Source: Dissophora ornata
Lineage: Eukaryota; Mortierellomycota; Mortierellomycetes; Mortierellales; Mortierellaceae
NCBI GenBank assembly: GCA_025201705.1
Contig: MU616717.1
Coordinates: forward strand, 21,879-49,885
Reading direction: 5' to 3'
DNA: 28,007 nucleotides
Below are positions 10,064 to 20,460 of this stretch, piece by piece. The notes beneath the pieces were generated by a model, which saw only the letters and a program-made list of their open reading frames with translations, was not told where the DNA came from and made no database searches. Each line of letters opens with the position of its first letter. Position 1 is the first letter of the stretch. A program made the position numbers and the translations under genes.

Positions 10064-13000
10064 ATGAAGATCTTTTCAGAAAAAATAAAGACAAAGCGCT
10101 CATCACCACTGAACCCCAACTCGTCCTCCCTCTCACCCTCAAGTGCGCTACCAACAAGCTCTTCCTTCAATGACACAAGCACGGCGACATTTGTCCAGTC
10201 TCCACTTCAGCGAGAACTTGAACTCGAAGGTAAGGACAAGCCCTTGTCAACATCAAACAGAGTAATGGCAGGAGAGGAATTAACCCAAAAAAAAAGGGCC
10301 GCACGCTGGCGGGTCGAGGCGATCCTGTGCTCAAGGCGACTAACTTTTTACACGCTTCAATCAAACAACCAGAAGAAGTAGAGGAGAGTCCATCGTTGAC
10401 ATTCTCGCCAGCAACGCCATCAGTAGAGGCTGCAGAGGAGCAATTGGAAGAGCAGCAGACGGACAGCAATGAGCACCACAATTATACCAGCGACTCGAAT
10501 TCCAATGCCGGCATTCGGATGCCGGAGCAGAGAGGAAGGTCAGGCGCCAGTCCTGGCATGCCCAGCAACCCATCAAGGGACAGAATTCTGATGCCAAATC
10601 GATCGTCCATCACAATCGGTATCGCCAACGGCCAGGGAATCGGTAGCAGCAGTCGCAACACAAGCAGTTCCAGCCTTTCGCGCCTACACTCGCTTCATCA
10701 GGCAGAGTCGCTACAGAGCAGCGGTAGCAGCGCTCCGACCTCCAACGCCAGCCGAGACTCATCCCCAAAGCCAAGGCGATTTCCCTCTCCACCAACAGCA
10801 GCAACCATCCCCACGCGTCGCAAGAGCTCCTTCGACAATCTAGGCTCCACTTCTGGCACATCCTCTGCAGCGTCGTCGTTCGAGTCTGGTAGAGTTCCGA
10901 GAAGACCATCGGATCAGTTGAGTTCTTCCTATCAGGCCATAAACTCGCACGGCCGGGCTTCACGGGCATCAAGTCCGCACAATCATCATCACCACCATCA
11001 CCACCACGGTAGTCCGACAGGATTGTCAGCACCGGCAGCAGGAACGACGTCCTCCGGAGCAGACTCTGGTAGCAGCAGCACAAAGTTTAAAAGTATTCCA
11101 ATCCCTCAGCCACTTCTCACGCGCCGTTCAAGTCGTTCCTCCCTCTCCTCCAACGACTCGGATGAAGTAGCGAATCAACACCAGCACCACTACCGGAGCA
11201 CGAGCACTACTTTGGAATCACCACGGGCAAGTCACTATCATCCGCGGGCAGGAAGTGCCAGTCGAAGACCGTCCAACCTGGCAACATCGGTATCGAACAG
11301 TCTTAGCGATTGGGATCAAAACTCGTACTTAGCAAAACCAACTCCCGGAGGTGGAAGCAATCCAGGCGCTCCAGGCATAGGAGGGACCGGAAGTGGCGTT
11401 GCAGGCGGTGGTAGCGGCGGTAAATATCTCATCCGATCCCGGAGGACCTCATGGATCGATGCTGGAGGACACTCCGAGTACGGATCAATGCCATCATCTC
11501 CGAGGCCTATTGGACGGACTGCACGATCACGGAGAGCATCGATTACGGACGAGCTATCTCTTGATGATTGGTCACCTACGAGGAGCCAAGGGTCACCCTC
11601 GCTCAATACATACTCGACATCGATCCCGACAGGCTCTTTCTCACAGTACATGGCGGCGGAGAGACGATCGAGAGCTGCATCGCCGATCACAGGACAAAGC
11701 ATTGCCTCGCTGATGGAAATCGCATCGCTCAACAACCCATTTGAGAACATGCGAAGTCCAGGGTCTAGTGACACTGTCAGGGATAGAAGTTCTGACAAGG
11801 AGAGAGATACGCCATCGCCCTCCATTTCGCGGAGTTCGTCCGTGTCGGGACGGTACCTTGTCAAATCGAGAAAGGCCTCGTTTATTGACATGGGCGCCTC
11901 CAATGATCAGCATGAACTGCCACCACCACAACACCTCACTGCCCCAGGACACTCTCTGTTTGGTGCTGGTATCAGGACACCACTCTTGGCACGCTCACCC
12001 AACATCTCACCAATGGGGTCACCTAAGGGTTCCCCAAAGATCTCACCCATGGTGAGATCATCTGTTTCAAGTCCATTGGCCGGACCGGCTCTGTCCGGGA
12101 TTGTCGCATCTAATAGACTATCCCCTGCGACGTCATCCTCGAGCGTCAAACTTGGGCACAGCAGACAGGCGTCCATCACAGATGTGGATGCACACGAGAG
12201 GAGGCTACGACGACATGCTGGCAATCGCTTTCATTATGAATCTGGGTTCCAACCTTCTACGGAATCATCCAAGGACAGCGATGTTGACGTGGAGGATCTA
12301 TCATTGGACAGTCCAAAGTCAGTTGGACATATCAGCAAGAACACGAGGACGTCCACTGTTGGCCTTGATCAAGTTGCGTCTGAGTTTGCAGCCAGTCGCA
12401 GTAGCGAAAACAATACTTCTGTCCCAGATCTGCCTCACTCCAATTATCTGGACTCTGTAGACTTTGTGAATGCATGTAAGGATGACGTTGCTATGGAGAT
12501 CATGTCTATTTCTGTTAAACATTTCAGGCGATCAAGTAACTGACCTGCAACCCGTTTTATTGATTTTAATCCAGTTAAAACTCACGGACAGCCCAAGATA
12601 CCTGAGTCCAATCAGGCTAAACCCATTAGGAGAGGTTCGTTTGACTCAATCGATCCATCTATGCTCCATGCGGAAATCATAGCCCAGACCCGGAGAGCTA
12701 AGCTGGAGAAATGGAAACCTGACTTATACAAGGCGATCACAGAGTCCAAGGATGGACCGACCGCACTGGCAGCAGGACCAGAGAACGAAGACTCGACGCC
12801 AGCGCCGGATAAAGTCGTTTGGGTTGATTGGTTGGAAGAGTATCAGGCCCAGAAGCAAGCACGTCTCCTTGTTCTGAAGGACAAGTCGCTTTCTCCCGCA
12901 CTATCGCTCTCAGTTTCGCCTCCTTCACGCGACCAGAACATCCAAAGGGACGCAAAATTCTTGTCAAGACCCTCAACCACATCGCCAGTATCACCGTCCT

Positions 13001-16000
13001 CCGCAAATTCAAGCTCGCCAACGGGGCATCGCTCAAAACCACCTTACGGACTAAAGATTGACTCGAGATCACCATCAGGAGTATCTTTGTCGAGTCAAAA
13101 GAGTCAACAATCACTCAAAGGTGGCCTTGGTCCTAAGCTTGTTAATTGGTGGAAATCGGTGCGTAGAAAGTCGATGTCCTTTGTACAGCCACGTAAAATG
13201 AGTGACCCGCCACCCATGCCAGGTGATTCCGGCAAGCAAAAGAACCGGGGTCGTGGTTCCGATGTGGTGCCAGAGCGAGTAGACACAGGAATAAGCAACT
13301 ATTCCATAATCCCGCCACCGCATCCCCTCAAGGAGTCGTTTGTTTCTCATTCATTATTCGAGAAACCCGGTACAGGTTCCAACTCCATACCAGGCCCTCT
13401 TGTATTGACAACAGCACTAAACCCAACAGAGACGACCAGTCCAACGAAATCTAATGGGACAAGGCTCTCGCCTCGTGAGAAGCCCGGTCTCTCGATCCAG
13501 GTCAACGCATCCCCACCCCTAGTCAGACGTGGCTCCGTAATGGCAAGGACGTCATCGTTCTCTGCTGGGATCAATTCTGCCAATGCCCCTGAAGGAAGCC
13601 CTCAACAAGCTGGTCCAGAGCGATCCAACAAAACAATCCGCAGTATGCTGGAACAGTACAAATCCGAGTGTGACGAGGAGATGCGAAAGATCATTGACGG
13701 TCTCAATGAATACGTGGAAAAGGGTCTGAACTATGTGGAGGACCTTGATAGTATGCCGGACTTTACAGCACAACAACTGGATCAGACAGAGGTTGAGGAA
13801 ATCGAAGGTTGGATTGAAAATAGTCAAATGGAAATGGGGGAGGAGGCCGTCATCGAGCAGCTCGATAACGACAATGATTTCGACAGTGCCAATGATGGCG
13901 ATATATTTGAGGACGATAAGACGCCTCGATCAGACTACCCACAGGCACTCCAAGAGTTTGGCGAGGGATATTTTCCTGAAGTCTCGGACAGCGAGTCGCC
14001 CATGGGAGATGAGCCCAAATTGCGGTCGATGCGCGATTCAGGAGATTGGTCTCCCTCACCTTCATGGAATGGCGGTAGCATCCCCCTGCATCGCAAGATA
14101 ACGAGAGATAGCCATCAGCAGCACCGATCTCACTCGCGCGTGTCGTCCCTCTCACGTCGCCACAATTCCACCGCAGGCGTTTCGCCCGTGATGCCGAGCA
14201 ATGGATCTCCTAGTGCCAATGTCACTCTTATCTCCGAGGACTCTTACCAGCCAACGCCTTTCATTCTGACTCTGCAGGAACTTATTTCGGTCGCACAGCT
14301 GATGCTAGATACGCCATTGAAGACCATCTTGGATAACAAAGGAGCATGTACGAACTTTGTAACGAAGCTTCAATCGATTGGGAAGGCTTGGGACTACAAC
14401 CGAAACTGGCCATGTCGTGCATGGTATGTGAAGGCGCTTCTTGCGGTCGCGGGCCTCGCACGAGTTGTGCAGTGGTGGGAGGCTGAGCGTAGTCATTGGA
14501 TGCAGAGCGCAAACATCCCTTTGAAAACAAAGGATGCATCCCGACCCACAAGCATCCACCTCAGCAAGCAAGATTCTGCTGGGCAGGTTCCTAGCCAGCC
14601 TGAAGAGGCGAGCGGCATCCCTCAGGAGCTTACCAATGAAATCTCAACTGGCGACGAGAGGGCAGAAGCGCATGGCACACCGTCGCTAAGCCACCCTCAA
14701 GCCTCTGGTGTCAGTATACAAGACGACACGGCGGAGACTACAGCGGTGGACATGGATGTAGATCTTATCGAGGATGAGGAGGAGTTAATCAGCATCGATG
14801 CCTTGGCCGACATTTTGGAAAAGGATTCCGGCGAGCAGTCGCGTTTGACGAAAGGAGATATCCTGCAGCTAAAGCGCGAGGCAGAGAGGGGCCAAAGCAA
14901 GAACGTCGTGATGGAGCTCAGTCTTGACATAGACGAGATCCTGATACTTTATCTCAGTCCAAGCTGGACGGAACTGTTAGGGTAAGGAACCTGGCAATTC
15001 ATATCTTATGTGAATTCGAAACATGAAATTGCAGTGCAGATATTAACTTAAAACCACTGAACAATAACAGGTCCGACTGGCAGGAGCTCATGGACACGCC
15101 AATTTGCGTGTTCCTGATGGATGACGAAGTGAGTGTCTTCAGGGACGCGGCACAGCGGCTTTTGGAGGATGACCGATCGACATTGGAGCTAACGTTCCAC
15201 ATCCTCTCAGAGTTCAGCCCACCATCTTCATTTGACGACGCATGCTCGAGCCAGTCCGAATTCTTCACGTATACCCAAGGAATTAACCATCTAGGAGAGA
15301 CTGGTAACTTTCTCAAGATGGTAGGACGTGGTATGCTCATTTACGACCGAAGCACATCAGAACCAGTTCGGACCATGTGGGCAATCCAACCATACATAAG
15401 TGGCGATGATAACAATACCTTGTCATCGCCTGGTTCTGTTATGTCTGCTCTCTCAGAGCATTCGGTTGAGGAGGAGGAAGAGGGGATGGCTGAATTTGAT
15501 CAAGAGGGAGACGAAGCCACTGATGCGCAGGACATTGAAAGCCAGGATCAGGCGTACCATAGGACGATGGCAGAGGCCGCGGCGCATATGATGCCGTTGC
15601 AGGAAATTCGCTGTAACATTTGTGAGCGCATGATTATCTCGCTGTACTTCGAGAAGCATTCGGGTATTTGTTCCGAGTGGCACAAGATCGAGATGGAGCT
15701 GCAACTTTGCAACGATCTCTTGCGCGAGCTCATTGCCCATATCAGCACCTTGAAAGAACCGCTTACAGCACATCTGTCTACGCTCGGCGAGGGCGCTCCT
15801 GTCCCAGAGGATTTGGATACGCTCAACAATCTCCAGTCCATCAGCCGCACAGCACTGGCTATCTCGACCCCTGGACGCGATGCTGATCCTGATGACAATT
15901 CAGCCATGGACTCGACAACACGGGTGGCGATCCAGTCACCGGCATCAGAGTCGCGCATGTCAGAGGTATTCCGCTGGGAAGCCCCGGTAACTAACGACGC

Positions 16001-19000
16001 ATCTATCATGGCAGTGTGCGATCGAGTGGATGCCGCTGTCCACCACAAGACGACGCTTGTGTCTCATATGAGACAGATTGCTGAGGAGGATGAACGCGAG
16101 AGGAGCCGGGGCTACGGCCTAGAGGAGGAATATACAGCTCAGTGCAACGTCGATGGTGTGATAGTCCCCCAGGTCGTGGAACAACAGGCTTCTCCCACCG
16201 ATTTTCTACCACCACCAACATCTGCAGAGCTTTCTAGGACTGCATCAGGGTCTTCGGATCTAGGAACTGGAGCCGCATCCGACTCTGCAGAATCGTCTGC
16301 GACGGCTTTCAAAATGAACAAGACTCATAGGCCGCCGATTCAGGCACATTCATTGGGTGAAGTCATCCAAGACAGCCAAGAAAATCAAGTCAGCCAAGCT
16401 AGCGAAGCAAGCCAGGTTGCTCAGACGAGTCTTGGGGGCCAAACCAGGCAGGACAGTCAGAGCAGTCAAGGTAGTCAGGGAACGCGCGCTACTCAGGGCA
16501 GTCAATCGTCGCCCACAACGCGCAAACATCGCCCGTCATTTGTAGATATCCATTCAGCTTCATCCTTCTTCCCAGAGTCCCGTCTTTCGCCCCGGATGGC
16601 CGGTAGGTTTCTTGCTCCCCACTCTGCAGATGGGTCACCCACGGATACTATTTCATCTTCAGCTTTGATGAAATCGCCTCTGTCGCCGTCCTTCCCGCAA
16701 CCGACACCCTTAACCCGCCCTACTCCACCTAATATCAAGGACTTTGACTTTATTAAGCCAATTTCCAAGGGGGCGTTTGGCTCAGTGTTTTTGGCAAAGA
16801 AGAGGGCCACTGGCGACTACTACGCTATCAAGGTCCTGAAGAAATCCGACATGATTGCGAAGAATCAAGTGACCAATGTCAAGGCCGAGCGCTTGATCAT
16901 GATGAATCAGACGGACTCTCCTTTTGTCGTCAACCTGTACTTTTCATTCCAGAGCAAGGATTATTTGTACTTAGTCATGGAGTACTTGAACGGAGGCGAC
17001 TGCATGGCGCTCATCAAAGCCATAGTACGTCTACCGGAAGACTGGGCCAGGAACTATCTTGCCGAGGTTGTCCTTGGACTGGAGTATCTGCACAATGCAG
17101 GCATTGTCCATCGGTGAGTTATGCGCAGCCAGTTTAGATATAATCCCCAAGGCTATTTGCTAACGATTTCATTCACTGTGTATTCATTATCGTCACAATA
17201 GTGACTTGAAGCCAGACAACCTCCTTATTGATCAAAATGGACACCTGAAGCTTACAGATTTTGGCCTGTCGCGTGTCGGATTTTTGGGTCGACAGGCTCA
17301 AACAGGCAGAAGATCCAAGCTTCCGATGCCCTCGCCATACCCGGATTCGAGACCCCTGTCGCCTTTCCTCTTCTCACAGGCTACAGATTCGAGTCACGAG
17401 GGGTCCATCCCTATGATCCCTACACCCAAGTTCGGACCTTCTAACCCTTCTTACTTCAGCTGGGGGGAGAGAAGCCGACGCTCTTCGAATGCTAGCTTAA
17501 CTTCCGTGGATGGACGATCGCCAGCGATGGGAGTTCCTCCAGCGGACATGCCAAAGATGCCTGCAGCTGCTGTACTGACATCGTCATCCTCCAATGCACC
17601 ATTCCCGCTCTCGGAGAGCAGCGTCAAGTCTTCCAGCTCGTACCTCTCTGGCGCATTTCTTCCTTTGAATTCGATGTCGCCCAAGGTCTCCCACGGTAAC
17701 TCTCCACTGATGCCTCCGTCCTTTTTGCTGAATGATTTGAAGGGGGAGGCACCAGAAAAGTGTGTTGGAACACCGGATTATCTCGCACCGGAGTGTGTTC
17801 TCGGCATGAGCCAAGACACAATGGTTGACTGGGTAAGCTGCCAATTTATGCTGTTTCTCTACCTAGCGAAATACTTTTGCTCGTATGTTAATGACTTTTG
17901 CTCGTATGCTAATGACTTTTGCTCGTATGTTAATGACTTTTTTGTCCGTAGTGGGCGCTGGGCGTTATTTGCTACGAGTTCCTTTATGGATGCCCACCAT
18001 TCCATGGAGAGACACCTGAACAAGTGTTTGAAAACATTCTCTCTCGCGACATCGACTGGCACGATAGTGAGCTGGATATCTCACCAGAAGCACATGATTT
18101 CATGGAGCGCCTGTTGTGTACGGATCCAGAGTTGCGACTTGGGTTCAACGGCGCCGATGAAGTCAAGGATCATCCATTCTTCAAGGACATCAACTGGGAC
18201 ACATTGTTGTCGGAGAGACCAGCCTTTGTGCCTGCACCCGCAGATATCGAGGACACTGACTACTTTGATGTCAGAGGAGCCAAGATGGGCTCCTTCAAGG
18301 AGGATATTCCTGAACTAAAGGATGTCCAGGCTATGGCCACCGCTCTTGCAAAGGGTAGCAGTCTTGCGCCAGCCACACCAAGATCACAGGCAATAACCCC
18401 AGCTACCTCGAGAGAGTCGACGTCGACACCATCAGCTCTTTCTGTGGACACAAACCAGCTCGATGTGGCAGCGACTCCTCGGGCAAACACGCCCTGTCTT
18501 CAAGAGGAAGAGGAGGATGCCTCCACGGCTGACTCAGCCAAGGATGAAACGGGTGCTGACTTTGGCACGTTCGCGTTTATCAACCTGCCTGTTCTTGAGA
18601 AGGCTAATAACGACGTGATTCGGAAGTTGAGAGAAGACGGTGCCATGACATCGAACGGTGGTAGCAGTATGGCATCGTCTATCTCCGAGTTCTCTGCCGA
18701 AACGCCTGGAACGCCTGGATCAAATAGCAACTTGAACAATGTCAGCATCACGAAGACCAAGCATCGGTCTATGACAGCCTTTACGAACACTTCACCGTTA
18801 CGACATGATGGGAAGAACTATTTCTCGTACTCGCCCAAAGGCTCACCCGCGTCCAGCGGATCAGCTGGTACTGTTGGCAGTCAGCAGCAGGGAGGAGGCG
18901 CCCCACAGGAAGGAGGCGAATTCCATCCTCAGAGGTCTGCATCTGTTCCTGTCGCATTTGGTGATGTTTCGTCCAGGGAAGGGATCTCTCCCTTGGAACG

Positions 19001-20069
19001 TTCACAGACATCTCGTCGCGCCTCGATGCCATTGCGGCCACGGACTCAAAGCGCTGGGAACACCGATATACATCCCTTTGTCATACCCAGTTCAGCATCA
19101 CCTACGTCGCCTATTGGAACTCCCAAAAGCCTGCCTATGGTCAACAATACCCGTGATCGCCGTAGCGGTAGCACAAGTAGCGGGTCTGGGCTGCGCTCCA
19201 GCCGACACTCTCTCAAGGCCGCGGCTACGTTGCGTTCAACGGCCAAGGGAGCGGTTCGGAAAACAAGCAGGACTCGAGACTGTCTGGTAGTAGATGATAA
19301 CCCAATCAGCGCCAAGATTTTGGAGACGATTTTGACGCGACTGAACTGTCGCTGCGTGGTGATGCGTAATGGCGCTGAGGCCATTCGCTGTGCGATGGGC
19401 AATGTCAAGTTTGACATTATCTTTATGGACATTCGCATGCCTATTAGTAAGTTGACCTCAGCCATGCATGCATATATCTCACATGGCACATAGCGATGGA
19501 TGGTATGTCATTCTCAAGATACTAATATTACCCTTTATTTGTCTTTCAACTTTACAGTCGATGGAGAGACAGCAACTAGAATGATCAAATCGACGCAGAA
19601 TACCAACTCGTTGACGCCGATCGTCGCAGTTACTGCGTTCCCAGATCTGGCAGCTCAGATCTTTGATTACATGATGGTCAAGCCTGTGACGCGTGAGGAG
19701 ATTGAGAAACGACTCCAGTTCTTTTGTCCGATCCAGCCTAGCGTGAGCGAGGTTGCGACGCCCAGTAGAGAGACACCTCCGAGCATAGGAGGCTGGTCAG
19801 TGACAGCGACAGATGGGTCGTTGAAGGGTCGCTCCGAGTCGATATCATCGACGGGGACGTCGTTGTCGACACAAAGACCAATGTCGACGATGGATCGGGA
19901 ACGAGAGAGGGGTCGGGACCGAGAATTCAGAGACGGCGGCAGGGATGTTTTAGAGCGCCAGAGTGGCCGGAGTAGTAGTAGCCTGATTGCGGAGGGACAT
20001 GGACAGGAGAGACGATCGTCGGGTAGCTTGACGAGATCAGAGGAGAAGAAAGAGGATGCAGCAGTCTAG
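10064..20069 (+). CDS. RIM15: Rim15/Cek1-type AGC Ser/Thr kinase with PAS-like, C2HC, and receiver domains
   Basis: This is the fungal Rim15/Cek1 kinase, a nutrient- and stress-responsive member of the Greatwall/MAST branch that acts through small PP2A-inhibitor substrates (family knowledge). Exons: 10064-10229, 10319-12475, 12575-14981, 15071-17113, 17202-17832, 17952-19446 and 19558-20069, in phase throughout and giving about 3,136 aa. Order: Ser-rich N-terminus (1-1560) with repeated R-R/K-x-S boxes and an eight-His run; PAS-like region (~1565-1685); C2HC finger with Cys1758, Cys1761, His1773 and Cys1777; SQ/TQ cluster (~2011-2059); kinase from ~2134 with loop ISKGAFGSV, Lys2164, HRDLKPDN (Asp2259), DFG (Asp2277) and a long activation insert before APE (Glu2455); AGC-tail-like DTDYFD; C-terminal receiver with Asp2916/2917, Asp2961, Thr2992 and Lys3008. 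Yeast Rim15 is 1,770 aa, so this one is much longer. ATG10064 sits in a strong GCAGCCATG context. The first acceptor (10318) is uncertain; 10276 also keeps frame. No other intron boundary was doubtful. Confidence 0.93.
10984..11007 (+). repeat. CAY-repeat coding eight consecutive histidines
   Basis: Eight His codons in a row, mixing CAT and CAC, lie in the low-complexity N-terminal region of the Rim15-like kinase. The codon mixture means the run is not a pure microsatellite, which suggests the amino acid run itself is tolerated or maintained. Such tracts occur in regulatory proteins, where they can bind metal or direct localisation to nuclear bodies, but no role can be assigned here. Confidence 0.9.
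16370..16515 (+). other. SQ/TQ cluster domain within the Rim15-like kinase
   Basis: Residues ~2011-2059 contain seven SQ and one TQ dipeptide in about 49 residues, far above chance. The DNA shows degenerate repeats of an AGYCAR-like unit, so the segment probably expanded by slippage. SQ/TQ clusters are the preferred target regions of ATM/ATR-type kinases (family knowledge). The cluster lies upstream of the catalytic domain, in a linker that is otherwise poorly conserved in this family. Confidence 0.85.
17868..17943 (+). repeat. 21-bp tandem repeat (about 3.3 copies) inside kinase intron
   Basis: The unit GACTTTTGCTCGTATGTTAAT is repeated about three times with one T/C change, in the 119-nt intron 17833-17951 of the Rim15-like kinase gene. 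Each unit contains TTAATGAC or CTAATGAC, resembling a fungal branch-site consensus (CTRAY), so the array may supply several branch points. Because 21 is a multiple of three and the unit lacks a stop in the host frame, the intron remains open when read through. Confidence 0.9.
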
Positions 20070-20460
20070 AAGAAAGGAGATAGTGTATAATAATAATGCT
20101 GTCGATACATTTCGAGTAGAAAGAGATGAATGCTGCACCAAAGGACAAGAAAGGGTTTGATTAGAGCTGACAGATGGAAGGCTAAGAACGAAAAGTTGGT
20201 TTGCGTTGTGCAACAAGGGACAAGAGGCGTGTTATTGCATTCGTTTCAGTACCACAACACATACACAAACACAAACACAAACACACCGCGCGCTGTGGGT
20301 GGCCATCCACTTCCCTTTCTAGACCCCCTTTCGAGTTTTTTTTACCCGCTCTTTTAATACCCTCTTCCCGCGGCAGCCTTTTCCGTTTCTTTTTTTCTTT
20401 TTTCCCTCCCTCTTGTTTACCTCCTTAAACTCCTCCCACCCTCATCAGAACGAATCCGCC
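20070..20460. other. Spacer between Rim15-like kinase and ALG12 (tandem genes)
   Basis: This 391-bp spacer holds the 3' UTR of the kinase and the promoter and leader of ALG12. A short ACAAAC-type microsatellite sits at about 20257-20287. A T/C-rich run (20330-20430) precedes the ALG12 start and is typical of fungal leaders. The AT-rich ATAATAATAATG stretch at ~20088-20100 may serve in polyadenylation of the kinase mRNA. No gene is seen. Confidence 0.6.

Noticed and set aside
12470..12682. Open frame continuing past the kinase exon 2 end
   Set aside because: It leads to a stop at 12682. Splicing 12476-12574 joins exon 2 in phase to the RRGSFDSIDPS segment and the rest of the kinase.
17206..18318. 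Continuous open frame across kinase exon 5 and the repeat intron as one coding exon
   Set aside because: Reading through loses the WALGVICYEF block and all later kinase subdomains. Removing 17833-17951 (GTAAGC...CGTAG) restores VDW-WALGV and the full C-lobe.
19495..19503. Possible 9-nt micro-exon (CGATGGATG) between the last two kinase exons
   Set aside because: It keeps frame but would insert extra residues into the conserved receiver loop. Direct joining of 19446 to 19558 gives the expected MPI-x-DGE sequence.
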